A stretch of DNA of 61,461 nucleotides from an uncultured Pelagibacteraceae bacterium (lineage in GTDB: Bacteria; Pseudomonadota; Alphaproteobacteria; Pelagibacterales; Pelagibacteraceae). Shown piece by piece: positions 44,034 through 54,610 of the stretch (its first letter is position 1; every line of letters begins with the position of its first letter). The stretch spans positions 1 through 61,461 of the forward strand of contig CACKWQ010000004.1 in assembly GCA_902603925.1 (NCBI GenBank), read 5' to 3'. Position numbers and translations under genes: made by a program. Below the pieces are notes generated by a model, which saw only the letters and a program-made list of their open reading frames with translations, had not been told where the DNA came from and did not search any database.

Positions 44034-44072
44034 TAGTTTAAATTTAAACTAAGAGCTTATTTTTCAATAAGC
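44034..44072 (-). promoter_or_regulatory. Palindrome and hairpin in the proteorhodopsin leader
   Basis: A perfect 18-base palindrome (TAGTTTAAATTTAAACTA) at 44034-44051 is followed at 44055-44072 by a small hairpin (GCTTAT, loop, ATAAGC). They lie about 30-65 bases upstream of the proteorhodopsin start. They could be a regulator site or an mRNA structure that sets stability. The rest of the 44073-44218 gap has no other clear element. Confidence 0.45.
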
Positions 44073-44218
44073 CTAAGTTAGTGCTTAAATATCAAACTAA
44101 AATACTTAATAAAAGACTTTTTAGCCCCTAATAAGTGTTGATTTTACTGGCTTTTTGAAATTAAATACAACCTGTTACATAAATTCAATATAAAAACTGG
44201 ACCGAGTCAATAATTGCT

Positions 44219-46117
44219 ATGTCAGATAATTTTAATAAAATATACAAAGATTCTCTTGAAAAACCAGAGGAATTTTGGCGTGAAATATCAAATGATATAT
44301 TTTGGTTTAAAAAACCAACAAAAATATTAAATAAATCTAACCCACCTTTCTATAAATGGTTTGAAGATGGAGTTACTAATACATGCTATAATGCTTTAGA
44401 TGTTCACGTAGAAAATGGAAAAGGTAACAAAACTGCTCTAATTTACGATAGCCCAATAACAGGCAAAAAAAGCAAACATTCTTACAAAGAATTAAGGGAC
44501 AAAGTTTCTAAATTTGCTGGCGCATTAATAAATCAAGGAATTAAAAAAGGCGACAGAGTAATAATTTATATGCCAATGATACCTGAGGCTGTAATAGCAA
44601 TGCTGGCATGTGGAAGAATTGGAGCAATTCATTCTGTTGTTTTTGGAGGATTTGCATCGAATGAATTAGCAAGCAGAATAGATGATAGTCAAGCCAAAAT
44701 ATTAATAACTGCTTCATGTGGTTATGAACCGAATCGAGTAGTTGAATACAGACCTCTGGTTGATGGAGCAATTAAATTAGCAAAACACAAACTTACTAAA
44801 GTAATTTTCTATCAACGAGAAGGAAATGAGATAAAACTTAATGGCCCTAATGAGATCAGTTGGGATGAGTCCCTATCAAATGCAAAAAGTATTGATTGTT
44901 TAGAAATGAATTCAAATGATTATTCTTATATACTTTATACATCTGGAACAACCGGCATACCTAAAGGTATTGTTAGAGATATTGGTGGACATATAGTTGC
45001 GTTGAAATGGACTATGAAAAATATTTACAATATAGACGAAGATGACATTTGGTGGTCAGCGAGTGATATTGGTTGGATAGTAGGTCATTCATATATTGTC
45101 TATGCACCATTATTTAAAGGTTGCACGACTGTTTTATTTGAGGGAAAGCCAGTTGGAACACCTGATGCAGGTGCATTTTGGAAGATTATTTCTGATTATA
45201 AAGTGAAATCTTTATTTACTGCACCTACTGCTTTCAGAGCTATAAAAAAAGAGGACCCTAAAGGAGAATACTTTTCAAAATATGATTTAAGTAACTTTAA
45301 AAGTTTATTCTTAGCAGGTGAGAGAGCAGATCCTGATACTATTAAATGGGCCGAAAATTTACTCAACGTTCCTGTAATTGATCACTGGTGGCAAACTGAA
45401 ACTAGTTGGGCAATAAGTTCAAATTGTACCGGTATTGAAATGTTGAAAACTAAATATGGTTCTGCATGCAAGGCTGTACCAGGTTATGACGTTAAAGTGA
45501 TCAAACCTGATCAAACTTTAGCGAAACCAAATGAAATGGGAGATATAGTTGTAAAGCTTCCCTTACCTCCTGGTACATTCCCAACTTTATGGAGGGCTGA
45601 TGAAAGATATAAAAACAATTACATGTCTAATTACAAAGGTTATTATCAAACTTATGATGCGGGTCATATAGATGATGATGGATATATTTGGATTATGTCA
45701 AGAACTGACGACATTATTAACGTTGCCGGACACAGATTATCCACTGGAGCGATTGAAGAAGTTTTGTCAGAACATCAATCGGTCGCTGAATGTGCCGTTA
45801 TTGGAATTGCAGACAAATTAAAAGGTCAATTACCAATAGGTTTGATTGCACTTAAAGCCGGTGTTGAAAAAGACAATGATTCAATATCTAAAGAGTGTGT
45901 TCAAATGGTTAGGGATAAAGTGGGCCCTGTTGCGGCTTTTAAAACAGTAATAATTGTTAAAAGGCTCCCCAAAACAAGATCCGGCAAGATTTTAAGAGGA
46001 ACTGTGAGAAAAATTGCAGATAATGAGAAATACAAAATGCCAGCTACTATTGACGATCCTGCGATACTTGATGAAATCAAAGAGGATTTGCTGAAAAATA
46101 AAATATTACAAGAGTAA
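44219..46117 (+). CDS. prpE: Propionyl-CoA synthetase-like acyl-CoA ligase
   Basis: This 632-residue enzyme of the acyl-AMP-forming family activates a short-chain acid (propionate or acetate) with ATP and CoA. Motifs are the P-loop-like YTSGTTGIPKGIVRD, VIDHWWQTETSWAI, the hinge region YDAGHIDDDGYIWIMSRTDDIINVAGHRLSTGAIEEVL, and the acetylation-site lysine in PKTRSGKILR. The STGAIEEVL wording is nearer to PrpE/ACSS3 than to Acs, but acetate use cannot be excluded. It is divergent from proteorhodopsin. Confidence 0.9.
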   Translation: MSDNFNKIYKDSLEKPEEFWREISNDIFWFKKPTKILNKSNPPFYKWFEDGVTNTCYNALDVHVENGKGNKTALIYDSPITGKKSKHSYKELRDKVSKFAGALINQGIKKGDRVIIYMPMIPEAVIAMLACGRIGAIHSVVFGGFASNELASRIDDSQAKILITASCGYEPNRVVEYRPLVDGAIKLAKHKLTKVIFYQREGNEIKLNGPNEISWDESLSNAKSIDCLEMNSNDYSYILYTSGTTGIPKGIVRDIGGHIVALKWTMKNIYNIDEDDIWWSASDIGWIVGHSYIVYAPLFKGCTTVLFEGKPVGTPDAGAFWKIISDYKVKSLFTAPTAFRAIKKEDPKGEYFSKYDLSNFKSLFLAGERADPDTIKWAENLLNVPVIDHWWQTETSWAISSNCTGIEMLKTKYGSACKAVPGYDVKVIKPDQTLAKPNEMGDIVVKLPLPPGTFPTLWRADERYKNNYMSNYKGYYQTYDAGHIDDDGYIWIMSRTDDIINVAGHRLSTGAIEEVLSEHQSVAECAVIGIADKLKGQLPIGLIALKAGVEKDNDSISKECVQMVRDKVGPVAAFKTVIIVKRLPKTRSGKILRGTVRKIADNEKYKMPATIDDPAILDEIKEDLLKNKILQE

Positions 46118-46123
46118 ATAACT

Positions 46124-46756
46124 TTGAAATTTAAAAGCATAAATAACTTTTTTTGGATTTTAAAAAATAAAAGATCCATAAAAAATTGGAAAAAAAGAAA
46201 TTTTTCAGCTCCCTCTCCAGAAATAGTTAAGCATCACGTTTTAATAAATAATAATCTCGATAATAGTTTATGGATCGAAACTGGAACTTATTATGGGGAG
46301 ACAACAAAATTGTTATCAAAAATATCAAAAAAAACAATTTCAATAGAAGCAGATGAAAAACTTTATAATTTAGTGAAAAAAAAATTAGGTCATCTAACTA
46401 ATGTTGAAATAGTTTTTGGTAAAAGTGAGGATATATTGGATGAAATAATTAAATCAAATCTTGAATATAATAATATTTGCATATATCTAGATGCTCATCT
46501 ATGTCAGGACCATTTGAGAAATATTAAAACTTTTGGTTCAGAGGATAAAGCCACACCTATAAAATTTGAATTAAACTGTATTTCAAAATATATTAATAAT
46601 TTTAAAAATATAGTAGTTTTAATAGATGATATTAGACTTTTCAAAAATAATTTCCAAAATTACCCAGATAAAAATGATATTGTTGACTGGTGTAAGAAAA
46701 ATAATTTTCTTTGGGACATAGAACAAGATATATTTATTTGTAAAAAAAATGATTAA
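46124..46756 (+). CDS. Methyltransferase-like Rossmann protein
   Basis: This 210-residue protein resembles SAM-dependent methyltransferases. Evidence is LWIETGTYYGETTKLLSK (SAM-binding loop), KKTISIEADEKLY (acidic ribose contact), NVEIVFGKSEDIL and IYLDAHLCQDH. The substrate is unknown. The only early start is a TTG at 46124, seven bases after prpE, so it is probably co-transcribed. The N-terminal 30 residues are very basic. It overlaps the next gene by eight bases. Confidence 0.6.
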   Translation: MKFKSINNFFWILKNKRSIKNWKKRNFSAPSPEIVKHHVLINNNLDNSLWIETGTYYGETTKLLSKISKKTISIEADEKLYNLVKKKLGHLTNVEIVFGKSEDILDEIIKSNLEYNNICIYLDAHLCQDHLRNIKTFGSEDKATPIKFELNCISKYINNFKNIVVLIDDIRLFKNNFQNYPDKNDIVDWCKKNNFLWDIEQDIFICKKND

Positions 46757-47078
46757 AACATATTTATTTTTGACCGGCGCAATTATTTGCGAAGTATGCG
46801 GAACAATGTTATTACCAATCACACAAAATTTTACAAAAATAACCCCAACAATTTTTTTAGCGTTATTTTATTTATCAGCATTTTATTTACTGACCTTTGT
46901 TGTTGATAAACTGCCTATTGCAATAGTATACGGGACTTGGAGTGGTTTAGGAATATTTACTATAGCTATACTTGGTTATATTTTTTTTAAACAAACTTTA
47001 AGTTGGCAAGCTATAATTGGTTTATTTTTAATAATTGCTGGAACACTTCTTGTGAACGCTTTTACGAAAACTATTTAA
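46749..47078 (+). CDS. SMR family small multidrug efflux protein
   Basis: This 109-residue protein has four membrane helices and the membrane-embedded glutamate of EmrE-like proteins in TGAIICEVCGTMLL. The YGTWSGLGIFTIAILGYIFFKQ and LFLIIAGTLLVN segments are typical. It works as a dimer to export cationic compounds with proton exchange. Some SMR proteins export guanidinium or polyamines, so the substrate is open. It overlaps the convergent dihydroorotase gene by eight bases. Confidence 0.88.
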   Translation: MIKTYLFLTGAIICEVCGTMLLPITQNFTKITPTIFLALFYLSAFYLLTFVVDKLPIAIVYGTWSGLGIFTIAILGYIFFKQTLSWQAIIGLFLIIAGTLLVNAFTKTI

Positions 47079-48381
47079 AGTTTAATGCACTACCGGAGGG
47101 ATCACCGATCACTTTTCCATTTTTCATTTTAATTTCGCCGCTTATAATTGAATAAGTAGGTTTTCCTTTTAACTTTTTCCCATGAAAAGGCGTCCATTTG
47201 CATTTGCTTTCTATATTTTCATTTTTAATTTCTATTTCTTGACTCAAATCTACAATTGTAAAATCAGCATCTAATCCCTCTTTAATATAGCCTTTATTCT
47301 CAATTCCGAATATTTTTACAGGGTTTTCACATAAAAAATTTACTAGTTGTTCAATTTTTATTTTACCTTCGTTAAGATGATTTAGCATTATTGGCACAAT
47401 TGTTTGTACTCCTGGCATTCCTGATGGTGATAGTGGGTATTGTTTTTCTTTATTCTCTTTTAAATGAGGTGCATGATCGGAGCCAATAGTATCGTTATAA
47501 TTATTTCTTACAGCATACCATAATCTGTCGTAGTGTGTTTTATCTCTTATAGGTGGATTCATTTGGGCATATGTACCTAACTCGTTATAGCATTCAGGTG
47601 CGAATATGGTTAAATGCTGGGGGGTAATTTCAAAAGTAATATTACCTTTATTCTGTGATAAAAAATCAATTTCCTCTTTTGTTGATACATGAAGTATATG
47701 TGCTTTTTTATTCAATCTTTTTGCAATTTTAACAATTTTTCTTGTTGATGAAATTGCACATTCTTCATTCCTCCATATAGGATGGGAATTTACATCGCCT
47801 TTAACTATCAATTTTTTTCTCATTTCCAATATATCTTCGTCCTCGGAATGAACGGCAACTATTTTTGAAGTATGCTTAAATACTTTTTCAATATCTTCTT
47901 CTTTATGAACTAGAAGTGTTCCAGTTGACGAACCTGCGAATAATTTGACACCACAACATCCTTCTAGATTAGATAAATCTGATAGTTCATCTTGATTATT
48001 TGGTGTTGCTCCAAAATAAAATGCATAATTACAATACATTCTATTTTTAGCTAAATTTAATTTATTTTGAAACTCTTCTTTGTTTGTGGTTGGTGGATTA
48101 GTATTTGGCATTTCGAAAACGCTTGTAATTCCGCCTGCTATTGCTGCCCTACTCCCAGAATTTAGATCTTCTGCATCAACAGATCCTGGTTCTCTAAAGT
48201 GAACTTGGGTATCAATCAAACCCGGTAGCACTGTTTGGTTTACGGCATCAATAAGTTCTTTGGACTCCTTATCTTTTAGGTCCCCAATAAATGATATTTT
48301 GCCGTTTGATATACCAATATCAGTTTTTTCTAGTTTTCCGTTTATAAAACAGTGACCATTTTTAATAATAAGATCTAACAT
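47071..48381 (-). CDS. pyrC: Dihydroorotase
   Basis: This zinc amidohydrolase closes or opens dihydroorotate in pyrimidine synthesis. The 436-residue length and GLIDTQVHFREPG, EMPNTNPPTTN, KLFAGSSTGTL and GSDHAPHLKENK motifs match the class I (PyrC-type) enzyme. The lysine in GVKLFAG is the likely carboxylated bridging residue. Related hydantoinases and allantoinases share these motifs, but the DHAPH site and length favour dihydroorotase. Confidence 0.9.
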   Translation of the reverse strand: MLDLIIKNGHCFINGKLEKTDIGISNGKISFIGDLKDKESKELIDAVNQTVLPGLIDTQVHFREPGSVDAEDLNSGSRAAIAGGITSVFEMPNTNPPTTNKEEFQNKLNLAKNRMYCNYAFYFGATPNNQDELSDLSNLEGCCGVKLFAGSSTGTLLVHKEEDIEKVFKHTSKIVAVHSEDEDILEMRKKLIVKGDVNSHPIWRNEECAISSTRKIVKIAKRLNKKAHILHVSTKEEIDFLSQNKGNITFEITPQHLTIFAPECYNELGTYAQMNPPIRDKTHYDRLWYAVRNNYNDTIGSDHAPHLKENKEKQYPLSPSGMPGVQTIVPIMLNHLNEGKIKIEQLVNFLCENPVKIFGIENKGYIKEGLDADFTIVDLSQEIEIKNENIESKCKWTPFHGKKLKGKPTYSIISGEIKMKNGKVIGDPSGSALNFK

Positions 48382-48421
48382 TTCTAAATATTACATATAT
48401 TATATAATTAATAAATCAATT

Positions 48422-49321
48422 ATGAAAAAAAATTTTGTTTACATTTTAGAAGATAGAGGGGTTCTTTATATTAGTGGAAAAGACACAGATCATTTTTTAC
48501 AAAACTTAATATCAAATAATATTAATAAGGTTGATGAGCAACAAAGCTGCTTCGCGTCTCTTCTAACGCCTCAAGGCAAGTATTTATTTGAATTTATAAT
48601 TGTAAAGCACAAAAAAGGTTATTTTTTAGAATGTGAAAAAAAAATCGTAAACGATCTTTTTAAACAATTAAACCTTTACAAATTAAGATCCGAAGTTGAG
48701 ATTCTTAATTTAAGCAATGAATTTGTAGTTTCTGTTTTAGGTAAAGAGACTTTCTTAAGCTTAGAAAATACTAAAAATGTTCCAGGTTATACTATTAAAT
48801 TTAGAGAGGATCCGATTTATCTAGATCCAAGACATTCTGATTTAGGTGCAAGGTTAATTATAAATTTAGAAAAACTACATCTTTCTCTAAAAAAACTTAA
48901 TCTAAAATCATCAGATGTTAATGAATATTACAAATCAAGTGCTGAAATAGGAATTCCACAAATAAATACAGATATGTTACAAAATAATGTGTTCGGTATA
49001 GAATGTAATCTTGAGGAATTAAACGGAATTGATTTTAAAAAAGGTTGTTACGTTGGACAAGAAAATACTGCAAGAATAAAATTAAAAAATAAGTTGTCGA
49101 AAAGATTATTTTACGTCAAGAAAGTGACAGGAGACATTAAAGATAATAAAATAATAAAATATTACGATAAGGAAATAGGAAAAATATTAATTAGTGATAA
49201 ATATCCTTTCGCTCTAATTAAATTCAAAGATGAAAACTTTAATTTCGATAAAAATTTCAAATGTGGTGATGCAATAATTAAAATTAATAAACCATCATGG
49301 CTTTACAAAAATTCACTTTAA
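48422..49321 (+). CDS. ygfZ: Folate-binding protein YgfZ (iron-sulfur maintenance)
   Basis: YgfZ is a GcvT-like folate-binding protein that supports iron-sulfur enzymes such as MiaB. The 299-residue protein has ISGKDTDHFLQNLISNN at the start and the family motif KKGCYVGQENTARIK, with the conserved cysteine, at about residue 210. It diverges from pyrC across 40 bases and converges on the pyrophosphohydrolase gene with a nine-base overlap. Confidence 0.88.
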   Translation: MKKNFVYILEDRGVLYISGKDTDHFLQNLISNNINKVDEQQSCFASLLTPQGKYLFEFIIVKHKKGYFLECEKKIVNDLFKQLNLYKLRSEVEILNLSNEFVVSVLGKETFLSLENTKNVPGYTIKFREDPIYLDPRHSDLGARLIINLEKLHLSLKKLNLKSSDVNEYYKSSAEIGIPQINTDMLQNNVFGIECNLEELNGIDFKKGCYVGQENTARIKLKNKLSKRLFYVKKVTGDIKDNKIIKYYDKEIGKILISDKYPFALIKFKDENFNFDKNFKCGDAIIKINKPSWLYKNSL

Positions 49322-49684
49322 AAATTTGGCAAGATTTGGTTTAAAATAGCTTGGACCTTTTAGCACCTTTCCATCCTCATTATATATCGGCTTACCATCT
49401 TCACCTAGTTTGCTCATATTTGATTTTTGAACCTCATCAAAACACTTATCAAGGTTAATACCAAAAGCATGCCCAGCTCCATAGGTTACATAAAGAATAT
49501 CTGTTAGTGCGTCTGCAACTTCTTTTACATCATTGTCACTAATAGCTTTTTTTAATTCATTTAATTCCTCCTCAATTAAACTTATCCTAAGTTTATTGAT
49601 TTTTTCACTGGATAATTGTGATTTTACTTTCAGTTCTTGACCAAAAGTTTTCATGAATATTCCAACCTTATCGAAGTTCGTCAT
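49313..49684 (-). CDS. MazG-like nucleotide pyrophosphohydrolase
   Basis: This 123-residue all-alpha protein resembles the MazG/PRA-PH group that removes pyrophosphate from nucleotides. The acidic metal site is EEELNELKKAI followed by EVADALTDILYVTYGAG. The KLGEDGKPIYNEDGKVLKGPSYFKPNL tail is seen in phage and bacterial members of this family. A strong ribosome site (AAGGAGGG, 49687-49694) precedes the ATG. The exact substrate is unknown. Confidence 0.82.
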   Translation of the reverse strand: MTNFDKVGIFMKTFGQELKVKSQLSSEKINKLRISLIEEELNELKKAISDNDVKEVADALTDILYVTYGAGHAFGINLDKCFDEVQKSNMSKLGEDGKPIYNEDGKVLKGPSYFKPNLAKFLK

Positions 49685-49772
49685 AATCCCTCCTTACTTT
49701 ATAGTTATGCTTACTATTATTTTTCTTACAATTATTGTATAAGAATTATAGCTATTTTATTTGATTTACATC

Positions 49773-51161
49773 ATGAAAAAAAGGAAAGAACTCGATAGCA
49801 TTGGATCAATTAATGTCCCTGGGGATAAGTATTGGGGAGCATCGACAGAGAGATCAAAGAAATACTTTGATATAGGTGAGGTATTAGTAAGGCCAAGTTT
49901 AATAAAATCTATAGCAATAGTCAAAAAATCTGCAGCTCTTGTTCATAAAAAAAATAAACAGATTAGTAGTAAAATTGCAAATGCAATTATTAAAGCATCA
50001 CAAGAAATTATCTCAGGAAAATTAGATAGCCATTTCCCATTAAAGGTTTGGCAAACTGGTTCGGGTACCCAAACTAATATGAATGTAAACGAGGTTATAT
50101 CAAATAGAGCAATAGAAATAATGAAAGGAAAAAAAGGTTCAAAAAAACCCGTTCATCCAAATGATCATGTAAATAAATCGCAATCTACAAATGATGTATT
50201 CCCTACGGCAATGCATATTGCAATTGCTATAGAAACAAGATCAAAGCTTTTACCAGCTTTAGAAACCCTTAACAGAGATTTAAAAAATAAAACTAAGGAA
50301 TTTAAAAAAATTATAAAAATCGGAAGGACGCATCTTCAGGATGCAACACCACTCACTCTCGGTCAAGAATTTTCAGGTTATCAAACACAAGTAGAGGATT
50401 CAATTATTAGAATTAAAAATTGCTTGAATGAAATTTATTTTCTTGCACAAGGTGGCACTGCTGTAGGCACTGGAATAAATACGAAAAAAAATTTTGATAA
50501 GAAAATTGTTTATGAAATTAAAAAATTAACAAAATTGCCATTTAAAAATACTAGAAATAAGTTTTCTGCATTGGCCGCTCATGACTCAGTTGTAAGCTTT
50601 TCAGGATCATTGAATACTTTAGCTGTATCTTTAATGAAGATTGCAAATGACATAAGATTTTTAGGATCAGGACCAAGAGCTGGATACGGGGAACTAATTT
50701 TACCAGCTAATGAACCTGGCTCATCTATAATGCCAGGAAAAGTTAATCCAACACAATCTGAAGCAGTAACAATGGTGTGTGTAAAAGTAATAGGAAATCA
50801 TAACGGTGTTACGATTGCTGGATCAAATGGACATTTTGAGCTTAATGTATTTAAACCTCTTATTGCGGAAAATGTTTTGCAATCTATAGATTTATTATCT
50901 GACAGCATTAAAAACTTTTCTAAATATTGTGTTAAAGGTATTAAGGCTGATAAAAAGAAGATTAAACACTACCTAGATAATTCTCTTATGTTGGTAACGG
51001 CCTTGGCACCACATGTTGGATATGATAATGCGGCAAAAATAGCAAAAAATGCTCTTAAAAATAATTCTAAATTAAGGGATGAAGCAGTGAAATCTGGCCT
51101 AATAAGTGGGAAAAATTACGATAAAATTGTTGATCCAAAGAAATTGATTAATCCTAGTTAA
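49773..51161 (+). CDS. fumC: Fumarate hydratase, class II
   Basis: FumC hydrates fumarate to malate in the TCA cycle without an iron-sulfur cluster. The protein of about 462 residues has the three conserved regions [34 protein letters not shown], and the superfamily signature [15 protein letters not shown]. The frame opens at a TTG at 49761, but the ATG at 49773 fits the usual N-terminus. It overlaps the convergent AsmA-like gene by eight bases. Confidence 0.95.
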   Translation: MKKRKELDSIGSINVPGDKYWGASTERSKKYFDIGEVLVRPSLIKSIAIVKKSAALVHKKNKQISSKIANAIIKASQEIISGKLDSHFPLKVWQTGSGTQTNMNVNEVISNRAIEIMKGKKGSKKPVHPNDHVNKSQSTNDVFPTAMHIAIAIETRSKLLPALETLNRDLKNKTKEFKKIIKIGRTHLQDATPLTLGQEFSGYQTQVEDSIIRIKNCLNEIYFLAQGGTAVGTGINTKKNFDKKIVYEIKKLTKLPFKNTRNKFSALAAHDSVVSFSGSLNTLAVSLMKIANDIRFLGSGPRAGYGELILPANEPGSSIMPGKVNPTQSEAVTMVCVKVIGNHNGVTIAGSNGHFELNVFKPLIAENVLQSIDLLSDSIKNFSKYCVKGIKADKKKIKHYLDNSLMLVTALAPHVGYDNAAKIAKNALKNNSKLRDEAVKSGLISGKNYDKIVDPKKLINPS

Positions 51162-52548
51162 AACTTTCAAATTCCGCTCTAATAATTTTTCTTAATTGTT
51201 GCAAGTTATTAAATGGTATTTTGTTCGACTCTGTTATATTTTTTAAATTAAATTCAAAATCAAGATCGTCATTCAAACTAAAATTATAAATAAAATATTC
51301 CTCGGTATCGATATTTTTTTCGATTACTGCATAAATTTTATTTATTTTTTGTCTATATTTCTTTGGTATTGAAAACTTTCTAAAGAATTCTTCTTGATTT
51401 TCAATTGCTAATTCAATTTCACCTGCAAAAAAAACTTTATCTTTTTTTTTATAGTACAGATTATTGAGTATTTTAATATTTCCTATGTTTTTTATTTTTA
51501 TTTGATTATCATCGAAGAATAATTTTCCATTACTAAAGTTAAAAACAATATTACCATTTTTAAAATTACTATTTTGAATATTTTGGAATTTTATTTTTAA
51601 TTTACCATTTAAGTTTTTGTGGGTTTTGTCTTTATAATTATAATAATTTAGTAATATATTATTTATTATTAGGTCAATTTTTTGATTTTTAATTGTCAAG
51701 TTAATATCAAAATAAAAAGGTTTTTTATTAATTTTACCATTTAATAATAATTTATCGACTTTATTATCAATTGATTTAAATTCCAAAATATTTTCATTAT
51801 ATGAATACTTAATCTCATTTTTGTTATTTAAAAAATAAGTTTTTAATAAACCAGTTTTATTATTGATGTCAGTAAAGTCGGTTTCATTTTCAAATTGAAT
51901 AGTCGGATCTCTAAATGTTAAATGCCAGGTGTAATTATTTTTCTTATCCTTTTTTGTAAACCAATCAAAATCAAACTTTGTATCAAATACATTGCCATTA
52001 ATATTTAATTTTTTTTGATTTGTTTTGTCATTAAATTTGTAAAATAATTTCGTTATTGGTGATATTAAAGTAACTTGATTATCTTCGTTTACTAGAAATA
52101 TTTTTGATTTCTCTATAATAAAATCATTATTTCTTTTTGAGTAAAGTCTATCAATTAAAATATCTAAATTTTCTTTATTAAATGTAAAATTTTCTTTTTT
52201 TATTTTAATTTTCTTAATATCAATTTCTTTATTATTGTAGAGTCTTGTCAATGATATGAAAATTTTAATATCAGACAAGGTTGATATTTTTGAACTTGGG
52301 TCCTTTGTTAATTGTAAATCACCCTTTGATACCACTAAATGTGGAGATGGAAGAAACCTGTACTTGGTTTCACTTATATTTTTTAGAAAAAAATGATAAT
52401 TTGATTCGATGCTTTTTTCTAACTTTGGCTGTATCTTTTTATAATCAAATAAGGAGGGTATTGAAAAAAATATAATAATAGAGAAAACAATTGATAAAAT
52501 AATAAAAATAACCTGAAAAGGTTCGAGTTTTTGGCCAAATTTTCTCAT
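51154..52548 (-). CDS. AsmA-like membrane-anchored protein
   Basis: This 464-residue protein has one N-terminal membrane helix ([22 protein letters not shown]) and a long periplasmic part rich in beta strands. The [17 protein letters not shown] segment and repeated short strands resemble the AsmA/TamB group, which supports lipid or outer-membrane assembly. Similarity is by pattern only. It is divergent from uvrD across 37 bases. Confidence 0.6.
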   Translation of the reverse strand: MRKFGQKLEPFQVIFIILSIVFSIIIFFSIPSLFDYKKIQPKLEKSIESNYHFFLKNISETKYRFLPSPHLVVSKGDLQLTKDPSSKISTLSDIKIFISLTRLYNNKEIDIKKIKIKKENFTFNKENLDILIDRLYSKRNNDFIIEKSKIFLVNEDNQVTLISPITKLFYKFNDKTNQKKLNINGNVFDTKFDFDWFTKKDKKNNYTWHLTFRDPTIQFENETDFTDINNKTGLLKTYFLNNKNEIKYSYNENILEFKSIDNKVDKLLLNGKINKKPFYFDINLTIKNQKIDLIINNILLNYYNYKDKTHKNLNGKLKIKFQNIQNSNFKNGNIVFNFSNGKLFFDDNQIKIKNIGNIKILNNLYYKKKDKVFFAGEIELAIENQEEFFRKFSIPKKYRQKINKIYAVIEKNIDTEEYFIYNFSLNDDLDFEFNLKNITESNKIPFNNLQQLRKIIRAEFESFN

Positions 52549-52585
52549 ATGATTTAAAGACTTATACTATAGAAACTAAAATGAC

Positions 52586-54610
52586 ATGAAAAATTTAGAA
52601 TATATGCAGAAATTGAATAAACAGCAGCTAGAGGCTGTTACCTATTTGGATGGTCCTCTTTTGATAGTTGCAGGCGCGGGATCAGGAAAAACGAGAGTTC
52701 TGACTTCCAAAATAGCGCATATTATTCATCAAAAAAAAGCATTTCCAAATCAGATTTTAGCAGTGACATTTACAAACAAAGCAGCAAAAGAAATGCAGAC
52801 AAGAGTCTCAAGAATTTTAAAAAAAAGTGCAATCGGTCTTTCATGGCTTGGCACATTTCACTCAATAAGTGCAAAAATTTTAAGAAAACATGCTAATGCA
52901 GTTGGCTTAAATCATAATTTCACAATAGTAGACCAAGACGATCAAACGAGATTATTAAAAAACATTTGTAAATCTGAAAATATAGATATTAAAAAAATAT
53001 CAACAAATTTTATTCATTCGGTTATAGATAAATGGAAAAATAAAGGATGGTACCCTGATGATGTTAAGCTTGAAAAAAAAGAAATTTTAGAAAGATCCTT
53101 TCTCAAAGTATACAAAATCTATCAACAAAAGCTTATAGATTTAAATGCTTGTGATTTCGGGGATCTACTTCTTCATTGTGTTAAACTACTTAAAAAGAAT
53201 AAAGACATCTGCGAAATATATTCTCAAAATTTTAAATTTATTTTAGTTGATGAGTATCAAGATACTAATACAATTCAAAGTCAATGGTTAAACTTACTTT
53301 CTTCAACGCATAAAAATCTTTGTTGCGTAGGTGACGATGACCAATCTATTTATAGCTGGCGGGGTGCTGAGATAAAAAATTTTTTAGATTTTGATAAAAT
53401 ATACGAAAAAACGAAAATTATTAGACTCGAAAAAAATTATAGATCAACACAAAACATATTGAGTACAGCGTCTGCCTTAATAGAAAATAATACAAACAGA
53501 GTAGGTAAAAATTTATATACTAACGGTGAAAATGGAGATCGAATTAATCTTAATTGTTATAATAATGGAAAACAAGAGGCAATAGACGTAGGTGATAAAA
53601 TTGAAAAATTAGGTCAAAAATTTGGATACAATAATATTGCAATTTTAGTAAGGGCTATATTCCAAACAAGGGAATTTGAAGAAAGATTTTTAAAAATTGG
53701 ATTACCTTACCGAATTTTAGGGGGAACAAAATTTTATGAAAGAGCTGAAATAAAAGACTGTGTAGCTTTTTTACGTGTTGTGTTTCAGTCAAAAGATGAT
53801 TTAGCATTTGAGAGAATTATAAATGTGCCAAAAAGGTCAATTGGTGATACCACTTTAAAGCAAATCGCAGAGTTTTCAAAAAAAAATAATTTTTCTTTTG
53901 AAGAGGCTTCCAAAAAATTACTAGAGTTAAATAAAATAAAACCTAAAACTAAGATAGGATTAAATTCTATATTAAACTTAATTGATAAATGGAGAAATGA
54001 AAATTTACAAAAAATATCCCATGTAAAGTTATTACAAATAATATTAGACGACTCAGGGTATAGTCTTATGCTTAAAAATAAAAAGGATTTAGAAAATGAA
54101 AATAGACTTGAAAATATAAAAGAATTATTAAATGCGATGAAAGAATTTGATAACTTAGAGGGTTTCCTAGAACATGTAGCTTTAGCTACTTCAATTGATC
54201 AGGACTGGGAAGGTCAAAAAATTAACTTGATGACAATGCACGCCTCAAAGGGACTAGAATTTGATGTAGTATTTCTTCCAGGTTGGGAAGAAGGGCTTTT
54301 TCCTCATCAAAAAAGCTTAGAAGAAAAAGGCGATAAGGGTCTTGAAGAAGAAAGAAGATTGGCTTACGTAGGAATTACTCGAGCAAAAAAACTCGTAAAT
54401 ATATCATTTTCAATGAACAGATTCTTTCAAGGAGATTGGATAGATAGCATTGCTTCTAGATTTATTGAGGAATTACCTGATGAGTATATTGAAAAAAATC
54501 TACAATCAGAAAATGAAAATAGTTCAGATTTTGATTTTAACCAAGATATAGAATTTGAGAGTGAAATTAAAAGCCCTGGATGGATCAGATATCAAAAAAG
54601 ATTGAAGTAA
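52586..54610 (+). CDS. uvrD: DNA helicase UvrD/PcrA type
   Basis: This 674-residue superfamily 1 helicase works in nucleotide excision and mismatch repair. Motifs are the Q-motif LNKQQLEAV, Walker A VAGAGSGKTRVL, TFTNKAAKEMQ, Walker B LVDEYQDTN, GDDDQSIYSWRGA, LEKNYRST, and the late MTMHASKGLEFDVVFLPGWEEG and EERRLAYVGITRAK. The C-terminus is shorter than in E. coli UvrD. A start at 52601 (MQKLNK) is an alternative. It ends one base before the aminopeptidase gene. Confidence 0.95.
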   Translation: MKNLEYMQKLNKQQLEAVTYLDGPLLIVAGAGSGKTRVLTSKIAHIIHQKKAFPNQILAVTFTNKAAKEMQTRVSRILKKSAIGLSWLGTFHSISAKILRKHANAVGLNHNFTIVDQDDQTRLLKNICKSENIDIKKISTNFIHSVIDKWKNKGWYPDDVKLEKKEILERSFLKVYKIYQQKLIDLNACDFGDLLLHCVKLLKKNKDICEIYSQNFKFILVDEYQDTNTIQSQWLNLLSSTHKNLCCVGDDDQSIYSWRGAEIKNFLDFDKIYEKTKIIRLEKNYRSTQNILSTASALIENNTNRVGKNLYTNGENGDRINLNCYNNGKQEAIDVGDKIEKLGQKFGYNNIAILVRAIFQTREFEERFLKIGLPYRILGGTKFYERAEIKDCVAFLRVVFQSKDDLAFERIINVPKRSIGDTTLKQIAEFSKKNNFSFEEASKKLLELNKIKPKTKIGLNSILNLIDKWRNENLQKISHVKLLQIILDDSGYSLMLKNKKDLENENRLENIKELLNAMKEFDNLEGFLEHVALATSIDQDWEGQKINLMTMHASKGLEFDVVFLPGWEEGLFPHQKSLEEKGDKGLEEERRLAYVGITRAKKLVNISFSMNRFFQGDWIDSIASRFIEELPDEYIEKNLQSENENSSDFDFNQDIEFESEIKSPGWIRYQKRLK

